Positions 10,993-22,891 of a stretch of DNA of 64,000 nucleotides are shown one piece after another. Source of the stretch: Sphaerolaimus hirsutus (lineage: Eukaryota > Nematoda > Chromadorea > Monhysterida > Sphaerolaimidae); assembly GCA_964036195.1 (NCBI GenBank), contig OZ038451.1, forward strand, positions 4,530,529 through 4,594,528, given 5' to 3'. How positions within the stretch are numbered: position 1 is the first letter of the stretch; each line of letters opens with the position of its first letter. Below the pieces are notes generated by a model. It did no database searches. It saw only the letters and a program-made list of their open reading frames with translations, and had not been told where the DNA came from. Made by a program: the position numbers and the translations under genes.

Positions 10993-11190
10993 TGAGTTGA
11001 CAAGTGACAAGTGACAAGTGTCAACTGGAATTTTGGTGGCGAGTGATGTGACAAGCGAACGCTTATGTGACAAGTAAACTAAGTAAGCAAATAAAAGTAC
11101 TACTCGGTTATATTCAAGTGTACTTGACACTTCACTTAGCACTTTTAAAACCACTTAGCACTTTTCTCAGCACTTGTCAGCTAGTGGAAT
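10993..11190. mobile_element. Family E element
   Basis: Left half has GAGTTGACAAGTGACAAGTG and another CAAGTG unit. The right half has inverted ACTTGACACTTCACTTAGCA and further GCACTT units, ending CACTTGTCAGCTAGTGG. Iterons of AAGTGAC point inward from both sides. Confidence 0.65.
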
Positions 11191-11438
11191 ACGCCCCAGT
11201 TTACTCCGAGTAGGAATAGAGAAAAAGATATGAGTAGGGCGTAATGCAATGTCGCAGTTATAGTCGTATTTTTGTATTTAAGTAGGCACTTTCAGAATGT
11301 TTAGAAAACGAAAATTCAAGATGGTGTTTCAAATGGGTAAACATAAATAATTGAGTGTGAGGAATAAAATGTGGTTAAAAATAGTGATGAAAAAACGCCT
11401 AAAACGCGAAAAAACGTTTTTGCTCTGGGGCCTTCTTA
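11191..11438. other. Spacer
   Basis: AT-rich, no feature recognised. Confidence 0.3.
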
Positions 11439-11620
11439 CCCCCCCCCACTCAACCAGGGATCTAGTAGGGGGGGGGGGGGGTTGGGGGCAGTTACTCCCC
11501 ACACACTAGAGCTATTTATCTATTCCGAGAGATTATTTTTGACTACAGTCCCCTGAACCCCCCCCCCCCTCAAATCGGTCAGCTGTTTATCCATCTGGAG
11601 GGATTTTTCAGAAGCATTGT
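11439..11620. repeat. Family K fragment with G/C homopolymers
   Basis: C run, CAACCAGGGATCTAGTAGGG, a G run of more than ten bases, GGGGCAGTTACTCCCC, TATTTATCTATTCCGAG, a second C run, then AAATCGGTCAGCTGTTTATC. The order matches family K sequence at 40330-40400. Confidence 0.5.
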
Positions 11621-12778
11621 CTCAAATTTGACTAATTGACTGATTTGAATGCCTTTGTGCCCATTTTGTTTTTTGGGCTATTTTTCCGATATGTTTGGCA
11701 ATTGTATTTATATTTATTTTTATTCAATTTTCTTATATTATAGCGATTTACTATCTATCATAACCCTCACAGGGGTCCAAATCAACAAAACCCCAGCACT
11801 ATAAAAATACAGATAAATGTACTCATAAAATGTAAAAGTGTTTAAGTCCGGTATCAAATAATCAGGGCATTTAGGTGAATAAATGAGTAGAATTTTAAGT
11901 TTATCGAAGCATGAGGTCGTTCATAAAATCGAAAAATCGCGTGATAAACAAATATAAAATAAAATTCAAATAAATCTAACCTTTGTGCCGGCTATTCGGG
12001 TCATGTCGGCTAATTAATAGGTAAATAATTCATGTGAAAATGTTTGCAGATTTCTGAGATCACAACTCAAAATTCGCATTAAATTTAATCATTTATATAA
12101 GATTAAGGACCGATCCACTGTGAAGCAATGAATTTTAGCTAATATGCCATCCATATATGGTTACCACGGCGCCCGGGACAGGCAAATAAATATGGTGCGC
12201 TGGGAATAAAATTGGGATTGGGACATAAATCGTGCGTGGATGAATATGCACCATCAAATTGTACATCAGAAATTGGGTGTATAATATGAGAAATGGGTGC
12301 ATTTTGGGTTTATTGAGCTACTAGCTCAAATGGGAGAAACTCATTACAAATGATCCAGTGAAAAATATTGGTTGTGAAAATTGACGCGGCAAATATTGAC
12401 GTAAAATTTAAAATAATGACAAAAGGGAACATTACACACAAAGCTTTAGTTGTTCTAATTACCAACAAAATGTGAAGAAGACAAATGAGGTGTATGTCAA
12501 TAAGCATATACCTAAATGAAATAACAAAAATCCAACCACCACACAACAAAAAGCACAATAGCGATAACAAGATGTATGTCAATTGCACATTAAAAACATG
12601 TCATGTGTACCGTGCAGTATGTCATATGCATCTACCATACATTTCAGATGTATTTATCCTCGAATTTGCGTTCCCAGACACCGCACTAACGCGATTGAAC
12701 GCAGATGTGACTTTTACGCAGAACACATTCTAACTATCTTGGATGTCTGGTACCAGTTGCGTAAATACATCGCCAATT
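11621..12778. other. Repeat-poor AT-rich spacer
   Basis: No gene, RNA gene or assigned repeat. Only short overlapping reading frames occur. Confidence 0.35.
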
Positions 12779-13195
12779 GACAAGTCAAGTATAAAGTGAC
12801 AAGTCAAGTGACAACTCAACCTAAGAGGACTTCACTTCACAACTTTGACAACTGACAAATAGGGAAAACTTGACAGTTCACAATTAAATATATGAAAGTG
12901 CTACCGCTTTAGTTGACAAGTCGATATCAACCAAAATTTTGCGTCCACTTGACAAGACATTTCCACGCTCACTTCACAAATTCGTGTATATTTTTTGCAA
13001 GTATGAGTAAATTCTTATTGAAATCTAAATACTTGTGAAGCGGGGCAACAGCACTTGTGAAATTTATATATTCATTTGTCAACTGCCACTGCCACGTTGT
13101 CCATATTTGTTGTGAACTGAAAAAGTTTATGAAGTGATCACGGCTAGTAAACTTCTTCACCAAATTCAATTCTCACAAAAAACCTCGACTTGTCA
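12779..13195. mobile_element. Family E element, long copy
   Basis: Left half carries TTGACAAGTCAAGTATAAAG and repeated GACAAGTCAAGTGACAAC units. Towards the right are CACTTGACAAGACATTTCC, ACTTCACAAATTCG and ACTTGTGAA, and the right end is CTCGACTTGTCACTCTAAAG. Orientation of the units flips across the element. Confidence 0.6.
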
Positions 13196-13697
13196 CTCTA
13201 AAGGAAGAGAAACAAGCCCCTGGTTGAACGGCAGCTTGCATAAACATATCCATAGCTAAAGCACTGGGCCACTGAAGGAAATACAGTGCAGTGCTTTGAA
13301 TTGGGAAAAAACGCAACTACATGGCGAAATTCAATGGGAAATTCACAATGATAGTGTGTATTGATTGGACATGAGTGTAATCGATAGGATTGGATTGGAA
13401 CTTTTGGAGCAATTTTTGGAGCCGAAACCCGGTACCCGATACTCGAAAAATATGAAATTTCCTAGCCCTACAAAGCGGTTTCCGTCCTTAAATTTTACTA
13501 AAAGTTATCGTCGAACTTTTGGCAAATAAAAACATCTGCATCGACGTCGAAATCTTGACGGTGTCATTCATCTCACAAAATGTCCATTTTCGATCTTTCT
13601 TACGTACAGTTAATGCCATTTTGCAGACATTTAATACACCAAGTTCAAAGCATCCCATAGTCAGAAAAACACATTCATTTCACATACAAACATGTGT
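13196..13697. other. Unassigned spacer
   Basis: No repeat or credible coding signal recognised. Confidence 0.3.
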
Positions 13698-13705
13698 TCC
13701 ATGAC

Positions 13706-13887
13706 TAGTGATGTAAAGGCACCGAGACCGAAAAACTAGAACACAATAATTTTCAAAGATGCCCTGCTACCGGTACCGGTGCGGCGCGGTGCACACTTTG
13801 CCGGTGCCCAACGTGCTAGGCCCCTTTGTAAGGACTGGCAGAGGTGCCAATGCGGTGCCATATTTCCCGGTGCCTTTACCATCACTA
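13706..13887. mobile_element. Family F hAT-like MITE, short copy
   Basis: A 182-bp element with TAGTGATGTAAAGGCACCG at the left and CGGTGCCTTTACCATCACTA at the right. The interior has GGTACCGGTGCGG and GCCGGTGCCC iterons. Flanks TCCATGAC (13698-13705) and TCCATGAA (13888-13895) agree at 7 of 8 positions, as expected of an aged 8-bp hAT duplication. Confidence 0.85.
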
Positions 13888-13895
13888 TCCATGAA

Positions 13896-14264
13896 CTCAA
13901 AAATTGACAAACAAATGTCACGCATTGCGGCAAAATGAAACATTCCACACCCACATTAAGTTGGCATTTTCTCAGTTAAAAGAGCGGCACACAGCGAGCG
14001 GCGGAAAAAAAGAATAAAAACACAATTTACATAAGATATTTATTGAATTTCGCCTACTGAACCTAGGCTAAAACTAGTATACAGCATAAAAACGTACAAA
14101 GGAGGCATCTATCCAGTAAATGAAATGGGCCACATTTATTTGATTCAAACCTTACTAATTGCAGCTGCTCCACCAGTAGAAAGTGCACATTTGATGTATT
14201 CAAAACACGTGTCTAATGCAGTGCCGTGCTTATGTATTTACACGTCACACATAACTTTGAATTA
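13896..14264. other. Unassigned spacer
   Basis: No repeat or RNA gene recognised. The reading frame running from here into the next repeat is discounted. Confidence 0.3.
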
Positions 14265-14312
14265 CCAGGGGTGTACCCAGGGGGGGCTGCCACCCCCCCT
14301 TCCTGTGCCGAA
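14265..14312. repeat. GGGGGGCTGCC near-palindrome with a CAGGGGTGTACCCAG end
   Basis: CAGGGGTGTACCCAGGGG followed by GGGCTGCCACCCCCCC. The same G-run, GCTGC, C-run arrangement occurs at 7330-7372, 42160-42205 and 48360-48402. It is probably the end of a DNA element with CAGGG-type TIRs. Confidence 0.45.
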
Positions 14313-14457
14313 CATAAAGATGCCAAGAATGGTACTTTTATTAAGTTATGTTATAGGTGGTTTGCGCAATTTTTGCTTCTTATGACAAGTGGATCCTCCA
14401 TCAGTCTCAAAAAAGCCTCAAATAGTTGCGTAATCCCTGGAGCTTGTCATTAGTGAA

Positions 14458-14865
14458 ATGTATTCAATATTTACTCATTATACATTTCACACGACGAGAA
14501 TATCATGCTATCAAATGAATTCTCACCCCATGAGATCCTTCAACAAAAAAAATGTATCTTCGAATTTCCAATGTAAAAAATTCGTCAAAAACGTTCCCCA
14601 GTTGTTAGCATACCAAACATCATTCCTAATTCCATGCATCGAAAAATATCCTAATTTGTATCACATGACATTGACATTGAAATTGACATTTCTGGCGCTT
14701 TTTTCCGCGTGGAAAATGCACAAACTGGGGCAAACATTTATCCGGCTCAAAAATGCAGCGCAAAGCATTAGACAAAGGGAAGGCAAAGTCCGACACGCTT
14801 TTCTTTTCCATCAAATTGGGGTGTGTGAAAGTGTTTTCGCTAATGGCACCAAGGCAAACAATTAA
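14458..14865 (+). other. Uncharacterised 135-codon reading frame
   Basis: An ATG-started frame of 135 codons ends in TAA and overlaps no repeat that I can identify. Its latter third is rich in charged residues (around GQTFIRLKNAAQSIRQREGK), while the first half reads like translated AT-rich DNA. No domain, signal peptide or membrane segment is evident. A 96-codon frame overlaps on the other strand. In a window this size a few frames of this length are expected by chance, so I do not call it a gene. Confidence 0.12.
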
Positions 14866-15424
14866 GCGCATTTCTATGAATCGCATGTGAATGGCTATGC
14901 CCGCAATGAAAAGCATGGATATGGAACTATTTATTCATATATACTCTGAATATGTATGCATGTATACACACAAATGTACGTATTCACGGAAATACACGCT
15001 TTTTCCGCGTAGAAATACACACGAACAGAACGATGAATTGTGGCTGGATGGTGGGAAAATGGTTGCCAGGGTGCACATAAAATAAAAGTATGCCACCATG
15101 AGTACATACATACGCCCATTTTATACATACAACGCAGTATGTATCCGCATCACACATACAAATACATACCTAAATACATACATATGAAATTTATAGACCC
15201 GGGAGCGCTCCAGGGCACTCGAAGCTACAATTGGAACACAATCGCATACATAATTTTCATACAAAACAGACTAGCGGAAAAACACACATGCGGATACAGT
15301 GCCATCTATGCAGCTTGTCGGTAATGGTGATGATATTTTAGAAATAAATGGATGGGAAAAGTTTCATGTGCAATTTTATCAGTGACTACTGGTGTTTAAC
15401 TGGTGAGAATAATTCTTTTTAAGG
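14866..15424. other. Spacer with ATAC/ACAT-rich sequence
   Basis: Between about 14930 and 15190 the sequence is enriched in short CATA and TACAT runs. It is low-complexity DNA rather than a clean microsatellite. No gene is seen. Confidence 0.35.
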
Positions 15425-15640
15425 TAATTTATGAGAGTCTTTCTGATAGAAGGCGACCTTCAATAGAGCAGCAGATTTTTGCACTTTTTTACACCCTTGA
15501 AAAAAAAGAATGACAGCTTCCACTAGAACGCCAGCCTCCAATAGAATGGCAGAAATAAATTATGTTGGAAGAGTGCCAAAGCACAAAAATATACAAAAAA
15601 TGGACGGTAAGAGCGTTCAAAAGGGTAACAAAGTGTGTTA
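15425..15640. repeat. Degraded family B copy
   Basis: CTTCAATAGAGCAGCAG, CTTCCACTAGAACGCCAG and CCTCCAATAGAATGGCAG units occur without a clear CCGTATT end on the left. They are the remnant of a copy adjoining the intact one. Confidence 0.55.
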
Positions 15641-16095
15641 CCGTATTTCTTCTAATAGAACGGCATACCTCCAATAGAATGGCACCTCCAATAGAACGGC
15701 AGGTTTTGGCACATTTGAACACCCATGAAAAGAATAGAACGGTAGCCTCCAATACAACGGCACGGCACCTCCAATAGAACGGCTGGTAGAAATTACGTTG
15801 TAAAAGTGCCAAACACAAAAGAATTTGGAAAATTGGTTGTGAGAACATCAAGGGTGTTCATAACTATTATTCAGTGGGTTTTTTTCACATTTGGTTTTGT
15901 TTTAATTGATGCTCTGATATTTAAATGTCGCTCATGTCTCACTAAAACTACTTATGTTCAAATGAAAATTGTGTGAAAAAGTTTAACGAAAAAATAGAAC
16001 GGCAGCCTCCAATAGAACGACACCTCCAATAGAACAGCAGGTAAAAAAGTTGACGAAAAAAATAGAATGGCGCTGTTCTATCAGAAGAAATATGG
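15641..16095. mobile_element. Family B MITE
   Basis: A 455-bp element beginning CCGTATTTCTTCTAATAGAA after TA (15639-15640) and ending TTCTATCAGAAGAAATATGG before TA (16096-16097). CCTCCAATAGAACGGCA units of 17 bp repeat near the left and again near 16005-16030. Interior sequence is AT-rich with no coding capacity. Relatives lie at 36533-36728 and 47836-47981. Reading frames on either strand are iteron artefacts. Confidence 0.78.
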
Positions 16096-16540
16096 TATCC
16101 AGAGAAATGCTGCAACATATGAAAATAAGGACATACTTTTCTGACAGATCAACAAAAATCTGAACTGACATACTGAAACTGAAACCAGTTGATACACAGT
16201 GTCAACCCACAAGTGCAGTGCCATTATGAAATCATTCTACGTTTTACTTGACTGTACAATGATTACAGCTTTACTTGATGGAACAGTTCAATGACAAAAC
16301 TCTTGTCGCACATGCTACTAATTCATATGATAAATACCTAGGTATGGGAAATGAATTTTCACCCAATGCCACAATTGCCACCATCTGATAAATTCGGTAG
16401 CTGCTCGAAACTGACAACATGCAATATCGACAAATAATTTATGGTGATTGCAAAGGAAAAATAGAAAGCGAATATTTTAGACTGAGCTTAAAAATAGAAC
16501 TGTAAACTTCATTATTGATGTTTAGGCCTCGGGCTACCCC
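16096..16540. other. Spacer with a partial family D end
   Basis: At 16165-16230 GAAACCAGTTGATACACAGT and GTCAACCCACAAGTG resemble one end of family D. The other end is not visible. The rest is unassigned. Confidence 0.4.
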
Positions 16541-16812
16541 GGGGGCACTCCCAGAACCTGTAAAATGCAACTTAGTTTTGCCATTTTAGAGAGAATTTTA
16601 CACGACTTTTGACACTTTGCACGATTGGTGACAATCCCAGACCCGGTAAAATGTCCAGTGAACCTACAGTTGCTGAAAGTAATGTAAAATGTCATGAAAA
16701 GTGTCAAAAGTCATGTAAAATCCCCTGCAAAAAAACTTACATTTGCTTTTTTCCAGGTCATTTTACATGACATTTTACAAAGCACTTTAAAACGTCTGGT
16801 GGGAGTGGCAGC
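16541..16812. mobile_element. Two abutting family C elements
   Basis: A first left end GGGGGCACTCCCAGAACCTG at 16541 is followed by a short body. A second left end, GACAATCCCAGACCCGGT, lies near 16630. The right end is AAAACGTCTGGTGGGAGTGG. CATTTTACATGACATTTTAC modules mark the right half. Confidence 0.68.
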
Positions 16813-17215
16813 ATATGAAAATATGAGAGGACAAGATAGAAAGTGTGTAGTTTAATAAACCTGCTATCAGTCAGAAACAGACGCAATTTTTCCATGTCTC
16901 TGGCTAGACAAAATCGCTATATTCATGCAGCCATGCAGATACAATATATTGACGTGTATGAAATGATGAATTTGGCCCATGGGGATTGGGGATGCAAATT
17001 CGTACGAACTGTTAGAATAAATTACCTACTAGCTCCTACCTATTTACATTCTACTATCATCCGAAATGGACCGAAAAATCTATGAAAAAAACGACAATTC
17101 AAAAGCGTTACATTGTTGTTTGCAACGAAAATCAGGTGATAAAGCTTCAATCTAATTCACGCTTCAACTGAAAGACCTAAAGTAAATTTGCACCATAGCG
17201 ACGTACAGTATTTGC
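16813..17215. other. Unassigned spacer
   Basis: AT-rich. An 80-codon frame here has no recognisable features and is at chance length. Confidence 0.3.
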
Positions 17216-17473
17216 TAGAATAATCCCCATCGTCAGACCATTTTTAGGCGGGGGGGGGGCTATTTAAGAGGAGCGGATATTCAAGGGGAAGTTATTATTT
17301 CGTCAAAATATAAAAGCATGTTATTATCAACTAATTTCACGAAATATACTTTATGAACAAAATAACATGACTTTGTCGTTCAAATTGAACATAATTAATA
17401 AATCATATACATAAGGGGAAACTATTCAAGAGGGGGGATTATTCAAGGGGAGGAATTATTCAAGCAAATACGG
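17216..17473. mobile_element. Family A MITE, diverged TTGCTTGAATAA variant
   Basis: Left CAGTATTTGCTAGAATAATC after TA and right TTATTCAAGCAAATACGG before TA. Subterminal GGATTATTCAAGGGGAGG units lie at the right and GGCTATTTAAGAGG at the left. The AT-rich interior lacks the palindromic core of longer copies. The end sequence matches that of 43658-43800. Confidence 0.75.
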
Positions 17474-17774
17474 TACATAACATAGCCTATCAATAAACAT
17501 CAACAAAAATACAAATAATACACAAACATCTCATTCTCACCTGCCCTAATCCTATTTATAACCGTTGAAAATAAAGCGAAACCAACCAAGCATATCTTCT
17601 AATTTCTATGTTCTAATACACTTGGAATTGTCGCTGTATTAGAGCTCGCCCCCAGCGCGCACATAATTATTTAAATACACTCGCGTGTTTCCATGTGTGT
17701 ACCCGGGGTGTTCCGGAATTACTGGGACAGGCCTTTTTGTGGGGAAATGGAATGGGTTACCTATGGATAATGGC
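17474..17774. other. Unassigned spacer
   Basis: AT-rich, nothing recognised. Confidence 0.3.
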
Positions 17775-17991
17775 GGCCCACGCACTAGTTGACACATGTG
17801 TGTCAACTGGTCTGTGTCAACTCAGATGTCGGCTTCATGTGTTGCATGCAGTGCGATCTCCAAATGCGCATGTGGCAATATTAAAACATAAATATTATGG
17901 CATGTGCATTGGAAAATCGCTGTGCAACACCTGAAGCCGAAATCTGAGGGGACACTGACCAGTTGACACACATGTGTGAACTAGTCTGTGA
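17775..17991. mobile_element. Family D element, clean copy
   Basis: Left GGCCCACGCACTAGTTGACA and right TGTGTGAACTAGTCTGTGAG. TCAACTCAGATGTCGGCTTC is answered by GAAGCCGAAATCTGAGG, and CCAAATGCGCATGTGGCAAT by ATTATGGCATGTGCATTGG, so both arms pair across about 215 bp around a TAAAACATAAATATTA centre. Confidence 0.8.
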
Positions 17992-18599
17992 GCTGCAAAT
18001 ATGTTGGTTGTATTTTGTATCTTTGCAGTTCTTACATTTTCCTGTACTGAGTCAGTCAGTCAACAGTCAACAGTTCAATCAACATGAATTTTACTGCTCA
18101 TATTCAATCTGAAAACACACACACCAAAATTACCTATTTATCTTCTCGTCACAATATCTGGGCTTCGTTAAGGGATAATATGGCATAATTGATCACATGA
18201 CCATATTTAGCAAAACATGGTAACATTTAGTGCAAAACATGCTGCCCAGTCAGTATTAACAACAAAACCTATCCTACTATCCTTGACTCAACTTGATCAG
18301 GAGAATCTACAATCTACTATAGAAATCGTCACAAACTTAATATACCCTGCTATTAAATGGCAGCCCAACATTTGTCAAACGAGTGTCTATAATGACAGAT
18401 TTGTTCTCATTTTTTTATCAAATGTTGAATTCAAAAAGACACAGTTCCCCAGCTGAACAATGTACTGTCTCATTTATTTTGAAACAGAGTTGTACACAAG
18501 TAGAAAAAGTACTGGGCCCATTCGTGTGTGGTGTGCCATGCCAATAGCAATTATTTTGCACTGTACTGCGTCCATCATGTAGCTTAGATATGGGATGGG
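17992..18599. other. Unassigned spacer
   Basis: No repeat, RNA gene or credible coding frame recognised. Confidence 0.3.
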
Positions 18600-18900
18600 A
18601 TGAATAGTGATGGGAAAAATGGCACCAAATGAATAGCACAGCACACCACACCATTTGTGCCCAGAGACAATAATTGATGTGTTGCCAATTGATGTCAGTT
18701 GTCAATTGAATTTTTAATTGCAATTGTGCCAAAATGTGTGCTGTTGGTAAAGTCATGGTAATGAATAATTAAATTTGAATTGATCAAATTATTAGATTAT
18801 CAAAGGGTAATGTTGAAATGCTTTATATTCCAAATTTCAATTGACAAATTTGATCAATTGACGCCACGTCAACTAGCGAGTGTAGTTGCTTGAAAACCAT
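18600..18900. repeat. Family F fragment and degraded family D-like palindrome
   Basis: TAGTGATGGGAAAAATGGCA at about 18606 is a family F left end whose partner is missing. From 18680 to 18890 TGATGTCAGTTGTCAATTG pairs loosely with ATCAATTGACGCCACGTCAA, followed by CTAGCGAGTGTAG, a family D-like right end. Confidence 0.45.
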
Positions 18901-19304
18901 GGACATCGGGTAAAAACAAAGTAAGCCAGAAAGCGAAACATTTTCATCCACTGTTAAACTTTATCTCAATTTTCAATCTGAGTTCAAAATGTTATTGGCA
19001 GGATGCCAGCTTAGCACCGAGTGGTACATTCCAAAAGAACGCATCACGAAAATGAAAACGCGCAGGTGAGAAGGCAATAAAAATAATTGGTGGTGATATG
19101 TGACAACTGCAAACAAATTATATTCATTTATTTATGTAAATATTTACATAAATCATGTGAACATCGAAAGAGAATTGGCCATCTTTGTATTGACATATTT
19201 GCATAGAAATACATATCAGGTATCAAAAAACTTCTTGAACAACCTAGCGAAACTGCCATTTCTTGAAATCCGAAATAGTAGTTACCTAGATTTCTGAGGG
19301 TTGT
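18901..19304. other. Unassigned spacer
   Basis: AT-rich, nothing recognised. Confidence 0.3.
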
Positions 19305-19905
19305 CCGCACACTAGTTGGCACAGGCGCAGGGCCAGTGCACAAGTAAACCCGGTGCACAAGTAACAATATCCGGTGCCAACGTAGACCTGGTGCTTAGGT
19401 ACGGCCTCCATTATTGAGCACTGGGTCTTCATGGGCACTGCAGGGGTTCAGTATGTGGTGTTGGAGGAGGGTTGGATACATATGTATATAGCTATTTTTC
19501 TCTCTTTTTCTTACAAAAGCTTGAAAACATATATCGAAGCCCTGCGACCCCCCCCCCCCTCCAAAAACAGCAAACATACACATGATTAGTAATTGAATGG
19601 CGCCATCTGAGGGCGCCAAAGTACGCCACACCATGGTGCCCTTCTACTACTTTTTCTGCTTGTGCATCGGGTTTACTTGTGCACCGACACCCCCCGTTGG
19701 CACATGTGTGCAAGTGGTTTGTGTTAACTCAGATCTGGGCTTTAAGTGTCTCAGAGCAAATTTCTAGTGCACTTGCCGCAATGTTTATGTTCAACGTTGC
19801 CGCATGTGCATTTGGAGATCGCCGTGTGACATGTGAAACCCAAATCTGAGTTGACACAGACCAGTTGACACACGTGTGTCAAGTAGTGTGTGGGGTGTGG
19901 CGCCA
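19305..19905. repeat. Composite of family D and an inner GTGCACAAGTAAACC element
   Basis: The left end GTCCGCACACTAGTTGGCAC and the right end GTGTGTCAAGTAGTGTGTGG are family D-like. Inside, GTGCACAAGTAAACCCGGTG (about 19337) is inverted at 19663-19685 as CGGGTTTACTTGTGCACC, so a second inverted-repeat element sits within the left arm. The right part 19692-19905 is a well-preserved family D half with CACATGTGTGCAAGTGG and its inverse. Confidence 0.6.
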
Positions 19906-20721
19906 TTTTCCCTTTTGGAATTTTTACCCCCAGCATTTTGCTCCATTAGGCAAAATGCCAGCATAGAAAAGAACCTATCCTTAAAAATATAATTCATAAA
20001 TATCTATGTAGATTATATCTTTATTTACATGGAAAGTTCCTACCCAACAGAAAAAGTAACTTTAGTATACTCCGTGGACCGCATGACATCTTCCTACTTT
20101 TCTGAACGAAACACTCCATCATGTCGTCATCATAATGATAATAAAATGTGTTCAAAGTAGAAAAAAATAATTTCAAGCACGGAACATAAGTATTGCGGTC
20201 GGTGCGTCGGGGCGTGAGACATAAGTATGCGCGGATGCATACCGAGCTGTCAGCGGAGTACATGAAGTTGAGTGTGTGATTGTGAGTGATCACTTCCATT
20301 GAGTGACATCCCATTTGAAGGCAGTAAAAGTAACACATATAGGCCAGTACAATAATATACTGGGCAGACACGATACTCTACAAACAGATAGGAGTTGTGT
20401 CTTGGGCTGGCAGACGGCCAGCCGAGAACTTATCGAAGGCGTGATGACGACGTGATGGCGAGAGATGCTGATGGCGACGAAAGTGATCACGTCATGATGG
20501 AGTGTTTCCTCCGGATTAATGTACGGCGTAATGTCATCCGAGTATAATATCGAACAGTCTACAATGAATACTGAATAAACACAAAAACACCAGCTGGCTG
20601 CCACATGGGGCTGATGGACCCCATAACAAATCCCTTATAAACGCATGCGACTTTACGCGAGAAAGTGAAGCAAGTGCACGCTGCACTTTGATTGAAAGAA
20701 GTACACAGGTGAAGTGCAGCA
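19906..20721. other. Unassigned spacer
   Basis: A GATG/GACG-rich patch lies at about 20430-20500. Short frames on the minus strand have no recognisable motif. No repeat family was assigned. Confidence 0.35.
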
Positions 20722-21159
20722 TTGTAAAAATTACCAAGCTTTTTTCATAGTATATGTAAACGTTAAGTATTTCTTTTTACTCAGCCCTTCAGTAGAGAAT
20801 ACGTAAAGTAAACATGAGTAAAATACTTTTTACCAGGAAATTTTGAGAAGTGAGGAAGTGAGAAATTTTGCCAATTTTCACATTTACGTCTACTAGTTCA
20901 AGTGCTTTTTTGCCTATTTTTTCCATTGTTGCCTGTTTTTTTGCGCTTTTTTTTCTCTATTTTTCACTTCTATGCCTTGAAAAAGTCTACATAAAGGCCT
21001 ATCCGAAACACGTATTCTGTACTCAAATACGTTCAAAACGTATACGTAAAAGCCTGTGCAGATACTTTTTCAGAGCACACGTAAACGTATTTACTTAGTC
21101 CTCAAATATACGATTTTTGAGTAAACACTCAGTACACACGTAAATACTTTTTACAATTA
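20722..21159. repeat. Family G element
   Basis: Left CATTGTAAAAATTACC and right ATACTTTTTACAATTATGG. The interior carries GTATATGTAAACGTTAAGTA, TACGTAAAG and GTATACGTAAAAGCC motifs in both orientations, as in 6325-7005 and 39581-40087. Confidence 0.6.
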
Positions 21160-22333
21160 TGGTCAAGTCGAGTGAAGCAATTTGCCTTTTAAAAGTGTTT
21201 CCATGGTGAAAAATATTATATTCGGAGCCGCTACGAATACATTCAGAAATTGTAAAGCTGATGCGAATAAAAACTACAATGACAGTAAACAGAAAACTGA
21301 TTTATAATGACAAGTAAACATCTAAGAACAGTGGCATCTAGAAAATTCTGGAAACTTGACATGGTTCGAGAGTAAATACCTAGTAATTTTGAGTGATATT
21401 AGGCGTAATTAACAGTGACATTGTGCTTGCACTTACGTATACTTTGTGAAGCCCGGGCTATACATTTCTCTGAACGAAACACTGAAACACTGATGACATC
21501 ATTAATAAAAGAAACATTGTTTCAGAAAAAAAAATTCCAGGCACGAAAGATAATATGTTGGTTGTACTCGACTCCGCCTTTTTTATCAAAATATTTTTCG
21601 TTTTGTGCAACCGACTAGGTAAGTAATTTTGGTTGCATACTTTGCGGCCGGCCGAGTATACCATGAAATTTGATTAATTTTTCAATAAAGGGTCATGGGC
21701 ATCTGAACGGTAGAAGGTTGTTTTACCTTGAAAATGTCACCACCCAACCTTTTATGCTTACAGAAATGTTATTTTCTGACAATTATCAAATTTAAATCGA
21801 ACAATGACGTCTGAAATGCATCATCTTAACGGGAAAACAACTGATTAAGTAAGGCAAGCTAAAAACAATTTATGACAAGTAATTAAAAAACATGAATAGC
21901 ATAGCATGAATGACGTCGGAAGTCGGAATTCATCTTACTTAAAACAGTAAAGTGATAAGAGACATAAAATATTCAATTTTTTAAACTCAAGCCAGCATCA
22001 AAATCGAAATCCACAAAAAAATAGATAACCGAAAATTCATTCTCACCCAACCCAAGCAAACTGCAAAATGGCCCCCGGTGCGGTCGCACAATGCAATTTC
22101 TCGACACGCACGCAAACAGTGTACTCAACACACTGAAAAGCTACTCAAAGAGTGTTACCGTATTCCGATGAATAAGGTGACCAGACAAAATGGCGCGCCA
22201 AGTTCACCAACGGTGCGAGCACAAAAAAACCGGACAAAAAAACTAAGCAAAAAGTACTTTTTATTCACTCGTAAGGTCATATTCCATCGAGAGTAGTGCT
22301 CAGCACCCAGTCATGTACACCCTCAGATGGGCG
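21160..22333. other. Repeat-poor spacer
   Basis: AT-rich. No repeat family, RNA gene or credible coding frame recognised. Confidence 0.35.
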
Positions 22334-22640
22334 CGCGGCCAGGGGGCAGTCACTGACCCTGTAAAATGTAAAATGACATGCAAAGTGTCTACGGTCATGT
22401 AAAATACCCTGGGAAACGGCCAACAAGTTAGCTATTTCACAGTGAATTTTACATGACTTTTGGCATATTGCATGACACTTGACATTTTACGGGATATTTT
22501 ACATGACTTTCAGCACTTTGCACGCCACTTGACATTTTACATGACTTTTGGCAGTTTGCCCGACACTTGACATTTTACATGACTTTAGGCACTTTGCACG
22601 ACACTTGACATTTTACAGTGTCTGGGATGGACACCAGCGT
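22334..22640. mobile_element. Family C element with reiterated right arm
   Basis: Left GGGGGCAGTCACTGACCCTG. The right half repeats a roughly 37-bp block (GACATTTTACATGACTTT, then GGCACTTTGCACGACACTT) four times before TTTTACAGTGTCTGGGATGG. The left arm has only one corresponding set, so the right arm expanded asymmetrically. Confidence 0.78.
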
Positions 22641-22889
22641 TATGAGGAATCGCTCTCAAATCGGCGAGTGGAGGAAACACCGGGCGGAAATGCGGCAAAA
22701 AGTGTCGCGGATGTGCGCCCGGCGCCCGGTGCATTAGAACTATTCCAGCCCCCCCCCCCCCCCCTGGCACGTGGGACGTATTTGGGCGTTTAAAGAGATT
22801 ACCTACAGCTACAGGTATTTCGTATTCGTGCGCATTGAATAGACACGCCAGGGGACGTACAGAAAGACGTACACACTTATTCAGATGAA
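22641..22889. other. GC-richer spacer with a long C run
   Basis: CGGCGAGTGGAGGAAACACC and GCCCGGCGCCCGGTGC are followed by a C run of about 17 at 22748-22764. No convincing reading frame or repeat end is seen. Confidence 0.3.
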
Positions 22890-22891
22890 TA

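Noticed and set aside
14125-14385. 86-codon frame with an apparent hydrophobic start (MGHIYLIQTLLIAAAPP)
   Set aside because: It looks like a signal peptide, but the frame runs through the GGGGGGCTGCC repeat at 14265-14312, and nothing follows that resembles a mature protein.
15489-15851. 120-codon minus-strand frame
   Set aside because: It crosses family B iterons. Repeated RSIGG-like peptides come from the 17-bp unit.
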